Positions 1 through 13,455 of a stretch of DNA of 64,000 nt are shown here, in pieces. The notes beneath the pieces are model-generated. The model saw only the letters and a list, made by a program, of their open reading frames with translations, did no database searches and was not told where the DNA came from. Position 1 is the stretch's first letter. Each line of letters opens with the position of its first letter. Source of the DNA: Enoplosus armatus (taxonomy: Eukaryota; Chordata; Actinopteri; Centrarchiformes; Enoplosidae); NCBI RefSeq assembly GCF_043641665.1, contig NC_092189.1, positions 17,328,833 through 17,392,832 on the forward strand, in the 5' to 3' direction. The translations under genes and the position numbers were made by a program.

Positions 1-998
1 ATTACAAACATTTATAGATTCTAGCTTCTCAAATGTGAACATTTGTTGATTTTCTTGTTTTCTATGATTGTAAACATAATTTCTTTGGGTCGTGGACATT
101 TTTTCATATTAGTCTGGACATTCGAATATGTCAACTTGCATTCTGGGAAATTATATTTTTTGTTTTTTTACTATTTTATTATATTTTATGAATTAAATGA
201 TTAACGCTGAAGTATATCTCAGTGAATATGGCCAGGAATATGGGCATGTTTGTGTGTCTTTGTAGATGAATAGAGATCTGATGTCTTTGGGCTTATATTT
301 GTATTCATAACGAACAAGGAAATTAAAGCCAACTAAATCACCTCAGGCTCCCTGCATTTCAATTATAGACAGTATAAAAGAGTTATTGATCCATAGCAGG
401 AGACACACAGAGAGGCAGAGAGATTTTTAAATACTCATCAGTCTTCACACTCGTACAAGGTTTGGTAAATCTGTTCTTTGATTGATTTTACGAAGGCAAA
501 AGCCAGTGAGCTTCAGCAGACAAGGGAAACAGTTCGAAGTATAGGTGCGTTAGTCTGAAATACATTCCCTTGTGGATTCCTCTGTACTGTTTCTCTTGTA
601 ATCTATATCGTCCTACAGTGTTCTCCTAGAAAGCCCCAGCGGTTTCTGCCGTTCATCATCTTTAAGCTGCAGTAAAGAGCAAGGAGGGGCGACTGCTCAG
701 GTTCATTCAGTGTTCCACCTGACCATGATTAATGTGAGAAAGGCCCGGTTCACACCTAAACCACAGGGCTTCCCCACCCCGCCCCATGTCACTCCTTCCT
801 ATCCCGTTCATCCCCTCTCTCAATTGGTTTGGCGGTGGGATGCAATGTGTTCAGCCAGCCATGCAGCGCAGAAGCTTCACAGGTCAACAAGCCATCTCCC
901 AGATGTCCTGTAGGACTCTCTAGTTCCATAGATGGATTACTGAACGAGCCTGGAGCCTCAGTTTGAAGTGACTGCTCACATTTCTTGTTGTAAATGAA

Positions 999-1394
999 TG
1001 ACTACAAAAGGATGCAAAACGACTACAAAGAGATGCAAAACTACTACTAGTAAATACCAAGTGACTACAAAAAGACCACAAAGAGACACAACATGGCTAC
1101 AAAAACACACAACGACCAGGAAGAGATTCAAATTAATTACAAAGAGGCACAAAAAGACTACAAAGATGCACAACACAACTACAAAAAGATGCAAATGACT
1201 ACAAAGAAGCATAATGGCTACAAAGTGTCGCAAAACGACAACACAGTTACAAAAAAAGGACTACAAAAACACAAAACAACCAGGAAAAGATTCAATATAA
1301 CTACAAAGAGGCACAAAAAGACTACAAAGATGCAAAACAACCACAATGAGATGCAACATGACTACAAAGAGACACAAAATGACTACAAACGATG
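999..1394. repeat. Degenerate ~20-bp minisatellite (ACTACAAAGAGAYRCAAAAY type)
   Basis: About 400 bp is built from diverged copies of a ~20-22 bp unit related to GACTACAAAGAGACACAAAA. A higher-order duplication is also visible. The block containing ACCAGGAAGAGATTCAA near 1115 recurs as ACCAGGAAAAGATTCAA near 1279, giving a ~164-bp superperiod. Open frames across it on both strands are low-complexity (Thr/Lys-rich or Val/Phe-rich) and are by-products of the repeat. Similar arrays are familiar from teleost genomes (memory). Confidence 0.9.
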
Positions 1395-1429
1395 CAGCCT
1401 CGTTATTTGTAGTCGTTTTGTGTCTCTTT
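1366..1429. repeat. 24-bp inverted repeat at the end of the minisatellite
   Basis: The last minisatellite unit (1366-1389) is followed after 16 bases by its reverse complement (1406-1429), with one mismatch in 24 positions. The right arm is a single inverted copy of the repeat unit, so the array ends in a potential hairpin. Confidence 0.85.
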
Positions 1430-3244
1430 CAATCTGGATGTCTTGCTTTCTTGTAGGAGGGGTGGGGAGTATTTTACATGTCTGTGCCCAGGGGCCCATT
1501 GTCTCATAATCCATCCATGTCTAGTTCCAACTTTCTTTCTTTCTTTCTCAGTTTCTTTTTGTCCCTCTCTTTCTTCTCTCTGTGTACTATCTTCCCCCTG
1601 TGACATCTGTCTCCTCTCAGTGTCTCCTGTAACGCCACAGACGGTCTTTGTGAAAGATGGGGGAGATCACAGAGGATTTCTATCTATCTGACCCCAGCGT
1701 GCCCTTCATCTTCCTTTCACAGCTTGATCTATCACACACAACTGCTTTTTATTGCTGTTTGGCAGCCGGCTCTTGGCCCATGGTTCTACCTGTCTCTCTC
1801 AGCCCCTCTCATTATTAGTGTGAGCCTCGCTCTGTTGGGAATAAGCCAACATATTTGCATTTCCTCTGTACTATGTTTTTTGTCACCGTCTGTAAAACCC
1901 CACTCAACCTCAAAGCCTGTATTCTTTCTGATATTGTGATACACAAGCTGTATGATCAGCTAAAGGTTATTCAAAGAGAAATTTTTGTCATAAAGGCTAT
2001 TGTGTAAGACACTCCAATCTTCTACCCACTCTTTTGAAATATTTATTGTCAGCTCTTAAATAGCTTCCAACAGAGGCAGTATTTTGATGCTGATGTTGTA
2101 GAAGTCTGGTGGATTTAACTAAAGACGCTCCGCCTGTTCTTTGATGCCTGTTTGGGCTGTCTCTGTCACTATCTTTCCTTGACCCTTAAGAACAACAGAT
2201 ATCCACTGTGCTGAGGAAATGTAATCATCTGCTTGACAAACTTCTCACTGTGAAACAATTCAATTCCTCCATAACAAGAAGTGCATCATCTGCTCCTCTC
2301 TGATCTTTTCCCACGCAATGACAACTTTTATTTTATGTTTCTTTTGAAAGCCTCCCTCATCTTGTTGCTATGCTGAACACAATGCGCACAAAATTATTCT
2401 CATGATTTAAGTTTCATTACTTTTTTTTTCCTACGTAAGACTCTGGTTTGACTGTTTTAGAGATAAACTTATCTGGTACATATTATATTGATATATGTTG
2501 TTATGCAGAAGCCAGTGAGTTTATTTCAGTTGGAGTTAAATTCTTAGAGGAAAGCAACAAGATATTTATTTGGCCTGGTTCCCAATACTTTTGTATAAAA
2601 ACCCTTGACAACAAGTGTACTAATTACAACCAACTAACACACATTGTCCTGCATACAGTAGATAAATAATGGTCAAAGTGTACAGTCATGTCCTCAGCTA
2701 ATCTCCCGGGCAGCTTGGCAGTGACAACAAGTCTTGTCTCTTTGAAGTGTCAGTTCACATATATTATGAGGGCTGCGGGGTATTGTAGCGTCGGGATGTT
2801 TGTATCAACACAGCAGTCACTTTGTTAAGAGCCTTTTAACATTCCCCCGCAACAGCTTATGGGTTTCCTTTCCCCGCAGGTCTTTGTATAATAAGGAGAG
2901 GTAGTTAATCTAATCAGAACTCACTTCAGCAAATGATAAGACGGTTAACTCTTAAGGGCTGGTGTACTGGTATAGTAATGACTGGGGCCTAACAGGATAT
3001 CATCAAAAAGGCTGACAAACATCAATTGTTGAGGTGGATATATTGTGTCATTGTCGACCAACCCTATCTCTTGTTCTAATCCAACAAGAATGAGATAACG
3101 TTAATTTACATACTTCTTCTTGATACTGAACATATCTGCAAAATGTTCAGGGACAATTTATTTCATTTGCTTTCATACAATATCAGTTAAAGGATGATTT
3201 AAGTGTTTTATGGTCATGTTTGGTTACTCACAGCAGCTGTTTAG

Positions 3245-3351
3245 GGTTTAGGGAAAGATCGTGGTCTTGGTTTAATACAGAAAAATCAACAGTGAATCAC
3301 AACAAGACATGTTTGGTTTATCAACAGTTAAACCACGATCCTTCCCTAACC
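3245..3351. repeat. Short inverted-repeat (MITE-like) element
   Basis: The left arm at 3245-3275 contains AGGGAAAGATCGTGG and ends in TTTAA. The right arm at 3328-3351 contains CCACGATCCTTCCCTAACC and is its imperfect reverse complement. The left arm carries a six-base insertion relative to the right. Related sequences are common in fish genomes (memory). No coding potential is evident. Confidence 0.6.
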
Positions 3352-3965
3352 TTGATCAGAGTGCTTTTGTTGTCTAAACCTACTCACACAAGGTAGTATA
3401 TGGAGGATTTTAACCATGGTCTCAGGTGTCTCAGCACTGTGCTTTTTGCCGATTACCGATGTTGACTTTCCTTTTTTTCTTTCTGTAGATTGTAGAATGG
3501 CACAAAGTAACGCAGCCTTTCTCTTTTTTTTGTCAAATATTAGGATGCAGTCATCTTATAAACCCTATTGAAATTATCAATGAACAAAACTGATCTGAGG
3601 CTCCATGTTTATGTTCAGTTGTATGTTTTGACCATATGACTACTGTGTTATCTGTGTTGTACGTTTGTTAGACTTCATTTCAGCACTAATGTACTGTTCA
3701 AACAGCCTGAATCTCCTCATGTGGGGGCAGTATTATATTTTACAAGGTCAGTTATCCGGATTTACATGAACCTTTACCTTATTATCTACAGTAGATGTGA
3801 AAAACCATACACATTTTTTTAATGTAATCTATGAAAGGCAAATATTTTGGTCAGAGGGCTGATTTGGCCCACAGGCTGCTATTTGCCCACCACTTACTCC
3901 ACTGATATTCTTCCTCATTATCTTCCTCTCATCTCTCCGTCAGTGTCTTCCCTCTCTTGTCTCAG

Positions 3966-4169
3966 CCGAGCAGCTTTCAGTCAGAGCTCCAGTCAGCCAT
4001 CGTAGCAGAAGAAGAAAGGTCAGCCATTAAAACAATAACAGCAACCTTGAGTCTGATGGGTTTAATGGATTACGCGGCTGACCATCGCTACACACCTCAT
4101 GACTCTTACTTCTGCTTGTGGAGTGTCCAGGTGGTGAACCACTCTGTGTTGACTGATGATAATGGACCG
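3966..4169 (+). other. Exon-like open frame with splice-site-like ends (unidentified)
   Basis: A 204-bp, 68-codon frame lies between a pyrimidine-rich AG acceptor (ends 3965) and a GTGAGA donor (starts 4170). Both ends are phase 0. The predicted peptide (SELQSAIVAEEERSAIKTI near its start, NHSVLTDDNGP at its end) matches nothing I recognise. Its phase does not fit the phase-1 enox2 exons. Frames of this length occur by chance in a 64-kb window, so it is only a candidate. Confidence 0.15.
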
Positions 4170-4269
4170 GTGAGATGGATGGACTGGTACTCTCTCATAG
4201 GCCAATTGTAGGTTAAGTCCATGTTGTATTTATTTATTTATTTTTTTCATCTTGTAGAAGCCTCTGTGT

Positions 4270-4490
4270 TTAGGTCAGGCTGTCGAGTTTCTCCATCAAG
4301 TTTGATGACACGTGACAGTCCATGACACGCCTGTCTCTGCTGATGAACACTTGTGTGTGACCATGTGTGCTGGCGTTGCCTTCAGGGACCATAAAGTGCC
4401 ACTCACTCTTGCTGTCCAACCTTGGTTTGTCAATGTAGCGTGCAAGAAAAATGGACACCTTGGGCATCTGCTTTAAAACTGTCTTCATGT
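4270..4490 (-). other. Terminal-exon-like open frame (unidentified)
   Basis: A 72-codon minus-strand frame has balanced codon use and ends in TAA at 4272-4270. Overlapping AATAAA hexamers follow within ~50 bases (minus strand of about 4229-4250). A CTTTAAG acceptor-like sequence lies just upstream of its ATG. The peptide includes YIDKPRLDSKSEWHFMVPEG and ends NLMEKLDSLT. I do not recognise it. It could be the last exon of an antisense gene, a retrocopy fragment, or chance. Confidence 0.18.
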
Positions 4491-7400
4491 CTTAAAGAGA
4501 ATGCTGTCAATTAGCAATCCTCTGCCTTTATAAAGTAGAAACAGAACTACTTCATATCTCCAGTAATGACCCACAAGGCTTGGCATGGCTGCAATACGAC
4601 CACACCACAAGTCTACTTTAAAAGATCCTCTCCAGATGTCTTTTAAAACATATAAACATCTGGTTTGAATAACATTTTCTGTCTGATTTTACATTGTTCT
4701 CCGTCTTTGAAAAACTACTCCTGCTTCACTGAAAAGTCCATTCTCGGTGTATGTGCACTGGAGGCTTCAAGTTTCCACCTCACACTCGTGTAAATTGCAG
4801 AGATTTTATGGTGAGCGCGGAGACACTTCCCTCTTTAGCAGATGAACATGGAAACAAACTCGGCTCATCAATGTTCTGCACAGTGAAGCTCAAACATTTT
4901 AACATACAAGTGAATTCAGTCAAGATAAGTCATCAAAAATAAAGATGAATCGATAAAGTAAGCTAGGTCCCGTTGTTTCATTCTACGTCAATAGTAAATT
5001 GATTCCTTCGTTAGCTCAGTGTTTTTGCGACTTCACACCTGTCATGATGAATGTGTCAGGACCACCGACAGCATCGGGCGGAGAGAGAGAAAGAGGGAAA
5101 GTGCACAGTGTGTGGGCGACAGGCCTGTTTCTGAACCCAAACCACCACCACCACCACCCCTCTGGCTACGGCCTCAAGGCGCCCAGTCATTTTAATATCC
5201 CTGAATGAAAATTAAAGGCATACATCATTATTAATAAAGCTTTTAATTAACAAACAAAGCACACTATAGAGTTGAGCTTTTCCCTTAAAAAGCAAATGCC
5301 CAAACAAAAAGGAAAAAAAAAACAAACACCACCACACGGGGCTCCCTGGTGGTTAGGGGGCCCATTGCAGTCGCTAATAATACATATAGGGAAAAACAGT
5401 CATGGTGGGCGAGCAAAAATGAGCGCATACTGTATATTGGGGTGTGTGGATGGATTATTGGTTCTTGTCAGATAACATCTTTGCAGCCCAGGAGCCAACG
5501 CTGTGTGCACTGGTTCTGATTGAGTGGCTCAGTCGTTGTGGATCCTTCACAGTCACTGTAGCAAAATAAGACATCATTATTGGCTCGCTGTAATCTGGAA
5601 CATTGTTAAAACGTGAGAATTTGTGCTGCTAAATGGCGGGGTGCTCCCTGTTTCTTTCTCCCTTTCACACAAAAATAAGTATAGACGCCGCTGCCTCCCT
5701 TCAAATGTAGGTAATTTATAAAGGTGGCAAGTTTTTTAATTATCAAGTATCAGGAAGGTTCAGAGATATTTACAGATTTTTTCCCCAGTCACATCCTCCC
5801 ATCATCTGTGGTTACTGTGACAATAGATTCAGAGTTGTCTGGATGGAGAGGCGTGGCAACATAAGAGCTCTGGTAGTTTCACTTTAGCTGTTGACATTTG
5901 GCTCACACAGCATTTCCCTGGCCTCTCCTAATTGGCGGATTCCTGTGCTGTAATTGGAAAGTGGAAGTGCTGAAGCAGTAAAGTTAGATAATCACAGCTA
6001 ATCTGAATAAACAAAATGAAGCCTCTTTCTTACTTTTTCTTGAAAGCATTTGGAGTTCAAGTTATGAAAAGGCCTCATAACAGCAGGAGACTTTCTGCAA
6101 TACACCTTTACTGTTATGTGGCTACTTAAACCCTCGGTCTCCGTGTCATTTTATTATGGTATATTGTGGCCCCTGGGGGACAGGGCTATTCCCAAGCAGT
6201 CATTCCTTGACCGTGATGCATTTTGATTTTCTCCATCTGGAAACCAGTGTTGTACAATTTTTCAGTGATGAATTTATAGATTTAAAAGACGTTTTGACTG
6301 ACAGAAATAGCTCCAAATTTCCTGTTTTCAGACTAAAACCAGACCAGCAGAAAGGCTCTGAGAATGACAGACCAGATTTCTTTGAAAAGGATCAGTTATT
6401 TATAATCCTGGAATCCTGCAAAGAGGGTTTTGTTGCCTTCTCAATAACACAGTTTCCATCTCTTTTATCTGTTTAACTGTAATCTCTTCTATTACACAAA
6501 GAAACTTTGCACCAAAGCTTACTTTGTGAAATCTCATTGGTTGCAGGAGATGACCAGATAATGAGTTACTTAGTCTACAATTTCTCTATTGGTAAATAGA
6601 TCGCAGAGAAGCCATTAGGTGGGAGACAGATCCATTACATGGCAACACCCTCTGCAGTCCACAGTGTCTAACTGATGGAGGGAAAATGCGTAGATTTATC
6701 TTTCACATGCTTTATGTGACCGAGGAGAGATGCAGTTCCATGACTGCTCATTGAGCCCCCACCCATCGTGTATTAACTCATATGTAGGAGCTCCTGATAT
6801 GCCAGCTCCTCTATGGGGCTCCAGTGGACTCTCATGTTGTAGTGGATCAATATCTTAGGCAGGATCTCATTTCTCTTGTCTGTTTTTGTCTTTCCGTGCA
6901 AACTCCTGGGAACTGGAAAACCCAGAGATAGACTCAATGGATCAAATAGACATTCAGTCTGTGGTGATGCCATGTTTCCCTGTTAAAGTTGCACCATGAA
7001 ACACGATGAACACCAAAGTTAAAGTAACTTTTCCCAAGGTCTTGCACACCCTTTCGACATCAATCAGCATTGTTACCTTCAAGTGTGACATTAAAAGATG
7101 GGAAATACTCCAGCTGGTTTCATTTCTCCAAGGTATCTTACCTTTATCCACTGACAACTGATAAAAGATGATTTATATTGCTCTCCCCTTTGATGAAGCA
7201 ATATCACACCAAATTGATGGAGGCTTTTCACAAAAGAATTTCCTGACTTTGCAGAGTCTGACTTTACGGATACACCAACTCTAATGAGAATGACATTTTT
7301 TGGGGTACATGTTTTGTGCTCACAGTTAAAGTGGAATGCATGGCCAAGGATTTAACTGTGTTCCAGACAAAATCAGCACAACATGTTTTAGCCAGTGAGG

Positions 7401-9329
7401 GATGTCTTCCCCTAAACTAAAAATACAGCCGTGATCATGTTAGACATCATGAGCCCCATTGGAAAATGCTCACTTTTCTTGCTCCGTAGAGGTGGTAGAT
7501 TCACTGTTTTTCTCATGGACACTGAAGCAGAATTGCTGTTTGCTGACGTGATGTCTTAAACCTTGTTCCTCCAGCTGTAGGACAGTGTTTCTACTGACTA
7601 AGCCCCCTTGCTGACAAAGGGTTGGGGTTACAAGAAACACAAGACTGAATCGCTGCACAAGAATGAAAATTGCTGGGTCTACAGAAGTTTAATTGAACGT
7701 GTCTGAACTTTTGTTTTCCAGCCTGGTGTGAGAAGCCTTAACTTGTCAGCTCAGTCTGTTCTTTCAGTATGTCCGCAGGAGAACTAAGAGACAGAAGGTC
7801 TTCCTCTCCACAGTTAGACTCTTGCAAGAGCATATCAGCAACCACTGAACCATAAATGTGCATGCACATTCATAAGAGGTTTCTCAACCTTGAAGGAAAA
7901 GTTGTTTCTTGCCTTTTTGCTGTGTGTGTATTTCCTTTTCTTATTGGCTGATGTTAGCTTTGTGTTGTCATTTGTGTTTACTTTATTTTTATGCTCACAC
8001 TTTATAGCCATACGTCACTCAGCCAGCACTGCGGGGAAGATGCCCTAATGTCAAGCATATGTGCGAGGAACGAAGCGATGGATAAATGCTTGAAATCCAG
8101 ACAATTAGTGTCGTGACATTTGCTCATAAAAACACTTGAGAGGCCACAACTGTGAGTGTGCAAGTGAATTTCAAGCATCCCGTGGACTCATTAAGGGATT
8201 TTATTTGTTTTTCGCCTTGAGTTGCTTTTATAATTGTTAAAATGCATGCAGTAAGTATTTAATATTAAAATAGCAGTGACTATGAGTATGACTGTAAAAC
8301 CTGCATTTGATACCCTACCAAATGTTGCCTGTTTGTGAGGCCTTATCTTATTTCACACTGTCATACCAGTTTAACATTTAGTGTGAACGTTTACATTTCT
8401 TTGTTAAAGGGCTATTAGTTTTTGTCCATGTTGCATGCTGACAAATGAGACACAGATCAACTGATGGAGACATAAAATTGTAGAGAAAATGATCGAAGTC
8501 AATCCACATCATCTGTCAAATATGGATGAGGGGATGTTTGGGTTTGGGTGTGTGTGTGACTTACAGTCAAGTTTCCAGTTGTTGAAGACCAAACTGAAGG
8601 CAAAGATCCCCCCAAAAACTACAGATGGCTGCACTACAGGCCTGGCAGAGCCTCATTCGAGATATAACAAATATCCACTGATGTTCACTGGCTGTAGACA
8701 TAATTGACCTGGATTTGCAATCAAGTATTGAATGTGATACTTTTATAGACAATTACGATACCTGCTCAACTTTGTTTCTGTTGCTTAAAATTGGGGGAGT
8801 ATATTTAAAAAGTCCCCACACTGTTTATCTGACATGGGTGTGAACTGAAGCTGAAAGCAGGTGCTAAAACATCATAGCCATTGTTTCATTTAAATCCAAT
8901 TCCCTGGAGTTTAGAGACAACAAAGCAAAAAATCTACCACTGTCCTAATATGTTCTGACTGCACTGTACTTTCCATTATGCCAACCATTTTCCAAGCCAC
9001 AGCGTTTTACATTGATGGATGAACTTTTTATGCAACCATTAGTTTCAGTTCCATATAAAAATAAAATCGCAGAGACTTGAAGCTACTTCAGATAGGTAAT
9101 TCATCACAGTAAAAATTACATCATTGGGAGGTGGTAATGCAGTTCAAAACATTCATAGTATTATGTCTCAGTTGTTGTGTGGGAAGCGTCCATGATTTGA
9201 ATCAGCTGCTGGAGATCATTGCATTGACTTCTTACCTGGAAGATGAAGACAGAAAAGCATGAATGTCTTGGACAAATGTGGTAACTTCATACATTCAAAA
9301 GATTGTCAGTTTATAAGATATGCATTATT

Positions 9330-9602
9330 ATAGATTAAACTACCCAACAGTATATAATGCAGTTAAAGTGATCTCTACCTTGACAACAGTAAAATGCTAC
9401 TTACACATACACGTCAATGAATCAATAATATTATCCAACAATATGTTTGAGTGAATTAGTATTTTTACTTTTGATACTTAAAGTACATTTAGCTGCTGGT
9501 ACTTTTAGATTTTAAATGCAGGATTTCTAATGGAGTATTTTCTTCATTATGTTGTTGCTACTTAAGGTTAAAGATCTCAGTATTTCTTCCACCACTGACT
9601 AT
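9330..9602. repeat. Interspersed teleost repeat (TACTTTTGATACTT type)
   Basis: The stretch begins with AAACTACCCAACAGTATATA, includes TTTTTACTTTTGATACTTAA and ends CAGTATTTCTTCCACCACTG. I recall this order of motifs from a very common, old repeat family of teleosts. The copy is diverged and non-coding. Class assignment (DNA transposon-derived) is uncertain. Confidence 0.6.
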
Positions 9603-10595
9603 GACTGCAAAGAGGAAAATGGCCAATTGATCTTTTGACCACTCACTATCCTTTTTATTACAGTCATTGATTTCATGTGGGGGCATGGATCTGATCCCAC
9701 GCTCTCCGCTGGCCATTTAAGACTACGAGATAATGGAAGCTCTCCTCACAACTCTTTCACAGAAATGATAATATTTATCTTGAAAATTGATTTTACATTT
9801 CTGACATCTGCTAACTCAGTGAAGTCAACCACACTGAGTACAATAATGACTTTTTATTTGCTCGGTCTACCTCATGTTTGATTAAACAGTTGAATAGCTC
9901 TGATGAAACAGGCTCCCTTGTTTTTTTTTTGAAAGGCAAACTGTCTTGAAAGGCATCCACATGAAAATCATTTAAAACCTCGTAATTAATGATGAAGAAA
10001 AAAACATGGGTTCATTGCTCTAACAGATTCCCATCTAGGGATACCCTTAATCTGTGAAATTAGGAAAACCAGTCAGCTGACATTTACATGCAATTCATTT
10101 GTGACATGACAACAAAATCAAATGTGTTTCCCAAAGGATAACCTTGCAAGGACATTTGAATATTGTTGATATTAACACCTTTAAACGTCGGCTGTATAAG
10201 TGCGTGTCAGTGAACAGATTTGGGGGATTTTTTTCCAGGTTTGTAAAAACTCTGACTGTGATCATAGGTCCTTTATTGCCCAATTAAAATCTGTGCACTT
10301 TAAAGAATTACTTGTGGGGTCAGATTCGGTACCGTCAGAGGAGGCTGTCCAGTTTGTCTGCCCATTTACCTTCTTCAGACAATTATCAAATATTTGCTTT
10401 AAAACACCCTAATGCAATATCGAAAATATAATAAAAGAAAGTTGTTTTTTAGGTTGGATGCCTAATAAGCCTCAGAATTTGAATCTTGCACCTTAACTGC
10501 ACCACAACGGCTAGTTAAGTTCGGCATGATTATAAGGCTGACAGATGATAATAATGATAATTCAATTCAAGAAGATGCATCAGTAATTAATTTTG

Positions 10596-10915
10596 CCAAT
10601 CTTCTCTATCTCGACTTCAACTGGTCCAGAACTCTGCAGCGAGGCTTTTAACAAAAACTGAACGTGGATCACACTTAACACCAGACTGATGTTAAATGTT
10701 TACTTCAGGGCTGAAAACTAAAGGTGACCGTGCTTTTGATGTTGTTGCTCCTCACGTCTGAAACAGCCTCAAACAAAGTCTCGGAGAGGCCAAATCAGTG
10801 CACTTATTTCTCCTCGTTTTATACATTGTTTTCTCATCTATCTCCCATTTCACATCGATTTCTTTATGTAAAGCACTCTCTTACTTTTGTTTTGGAAGGG
10901 GCAATAAATTGAGTT
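10596..10915 (+). mobile_element. 3' fragment of a non-LTR retrotransposon (L2/Rex1-like LINE)
   Basis: Bases near 10615-10655 translate as LQLVQNSAARLLT, the characteristic late reverse-transcriptase motif of fish L2/Rex1-type LINEs. A degraded continuation follows. A tail of the form TTTATGTAAAGCACTC... GGCAATAAATTGAGTTTG near 10863-10915 resembles LINE 3' ends. The frame is broken and the 5' part is missing, so this is a dead fragment. The family name is from memory of motifs only. Confidence 0.65.
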
Positions 10916-11620
10916 TGCTTGGTCAGTTAAGCAATTAAAGTTTGCTCGTAAAGCTGTGTTGTTTAATTAAAGGTTATTTGGAGGAGAGAGTGCAGAGAGA
11001 GAGAGAGTAAAATCGTCATTTGTACTGGAATGAACTATAAGCAGCCATTCATCTTAATGACAACTGATGCAGGGAGTTGGTATTTAGTGGTAGAGTAGTC
11101 TGACTGATGGATGGAGATGAGTATTAATGTTAATGTTTGGCCCTGATCTTATGGCACATTTGGCTTCCCCTGCAGCAGTGTGGTGCAGGTCCGGGACTGA
11201 AGCGTGTAACAAAATTATAGTAAGCTTTGAGTTTATAGCTGAAGGCCATGCATCAATTATCCATGAACTTACTAACTAACTGGAGGAAAAAAATCAGCTT
11301 GCTACCAATAATAACGTACACTTCAGAAAGCACTAATGATGCACTTGCTGAAATTTTGCGGCACTGGGAGGTGCACTGCCACATCAACATCACTGTGTGT
11401 GTGTATAGTGTGTGGTTTCTCTGTGTGCGGCACATGTTCAACACATCCGTCATATACTTGCACACATGTTGATTTGGTCCTCTTTGAGACTTCCTGCTGT
11501 TTATTTTCAGACACAAGAGTGAGGGAGCCATAATTGCCAGACTTTAAAAGCACTGGCCCTTTCTGAATCAAATAACATATGACTTTGAAGAGAGCATCTT
11601 CATGTCTTCAAAGGGAAGCC

Positions 11621-11783
<163 letters not shown>

Positions 11784-13402
11784 CGAGGGAAACAAAGAGA
11801 GAGGGTATAGATAAATATCTCTGACCATACGCCCATATCTCAGCGACTGCTCCGCTCCCCAGACACCCACTTAGAAGGAGAAGAGGACCTTTGCTGGTCA
11901 ATGTGGAGCCTTTTTGATTAATTTAGGCCATTAGGTGTCACATCAAAGTTCAGACATATTTTAAAACGAGGTGTAAGCAGCTGGAGTATTCTAATTTACT
12001 CTTTGTTCCATTAAATAGTCCCTAAACTGGGCTGAAGAGACATTTGTAACAATGTCTGTGTCTCCTCCTTTTTTAACATGTGAATCCAGTGATCTGACAG
12101 GTAATGAGAAACACGTTGCAAGTTATTTCTCTTTTCATATCTCACATATACAGTATTCCCACAACTCATGAAATCCTTTTTGTATTTGAGTCTATGAAGG
12201 CACAACACTGGAGCCTTGAACGTTTTGGGAATGCCCTTCTTTCAATTCTTATTTCTTAAGGATGGTTTGAAGATGAAAATGAAAATGAAAGCGCTGAAAC
12301 ATAAGTGAGAAAAATATATTCACGTTTTTGCTTCTTTCTCTTCTTTTTATTGTAAAATGTTTTACAAGTGGAGTTTGACCATTCTGTCTACCTGTCCCAC
12401 TGTTATGTTTTCCACATAACCCAGAATCAACAGCTTATTCAGACCTTTGTTTTCCCCTCTGAAGAATTGTATGTGTCTGAGTGACAAGATGGCAGCTGTG
12501 TGTTTTCTCTGTTTCGCGTCTCTGAGGGATCGTTTTGACTGACAGCCCTCTCTGGCAGACTTTTTGACAGCCGTTATTCTTTTGACTTTATCTTTATTGT
12601 GGCTGTTTAAAAGTTTGTTTTGTCCCTTTCAGGCTCCTTTTTTTTTTTTTCCTCTCCACCATAAGGGGTTTGCTTTGTCTGCTCGAATCCATTTGGTCTT
12701 CATGACTGACTGGCTGTTGAGCAGGATGGCTGAATGTCATTAAATGCATTATCCGGCACGCGTCACGCCGCCCCGATGAATCCTGAAGTCATATTCTGAC
12801 TCACGGTATAATAGAGGAGCCAGGCAAGTCACATGTGGCGACACTTAAACTGCCGTCTTTAATTAACATATAACATTACCTGAAAAATCCATTTCACATG
12901 GCACAGTTTGAGATTTGGAGCACATATAGTGTAAACTAACATGATTTAACGTGTGTGTGTGTTTTTAATTAATCTCTGATGTAAGCCATACTTCCTGCTG
13001 TCATTCTGCTTCTGAATATTTCACCCTGATTATGGAAACACAACAGGAACTTTTTCCAATTACTTTTTCAAGGGGAGGCCTTTCTAGTCATTGCTATAGT
13101 AATTACCTGTGTGTCTATCATTGTTCATCCAATATCTTCTCACACTGAGCTGTGACATTTTTAATAGGTATAGTAAAACCAATTTTATTGCTCTTCTGTG
13201 GGATTAGATTAGTATTTGATGCACCATATGCTTAGAGTCTGTTCTTGAGAGATGAGTTGAAGGAGTTTTTTATTGACTATAAATAAATCAATTTTCACTT
13301 GTCCATCATCTTTATATCAGGAAAATGAAAAGAAAACACAGAGAAAACCCACCTGGAGGGTGCAAGTCAAGTCAAACAAACTAGATCCGGTATAAAGCAA
13401 GG

Positions 13403-13403
<1 letters not shown>

Positions 13404-13454
<51 letters not shown>
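13404..13454. repeat. (TG)n microsatellite
   Basis: About 25 uninterrupted TG units in an otherwise AT-rich non-coding stretch. Confidence 0.97.

Positions 13455-13455
<1 letters not shown>

Noticed and set aside
999..1394. Regularly repeated ~20-bp units that might suggest a CRISPR-like array
   Set aside because: The units are contiguous and diverged with no unique spacers, and the setting is a vertebrate genome.
4051..4095. Peptide MDYAADHRYT resembles the human ENOX2 N-terminal GYAADNSRT, suggesting an upstream enox2 exon
   Set aside because: In human the exon boundary falls inside that Asp codon in phase 1. Here no GT donor follows GCG GCT G, and the surrounding candidate exon has phase-0 ends that do not fit exon a. 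The match is short and probably accidental.
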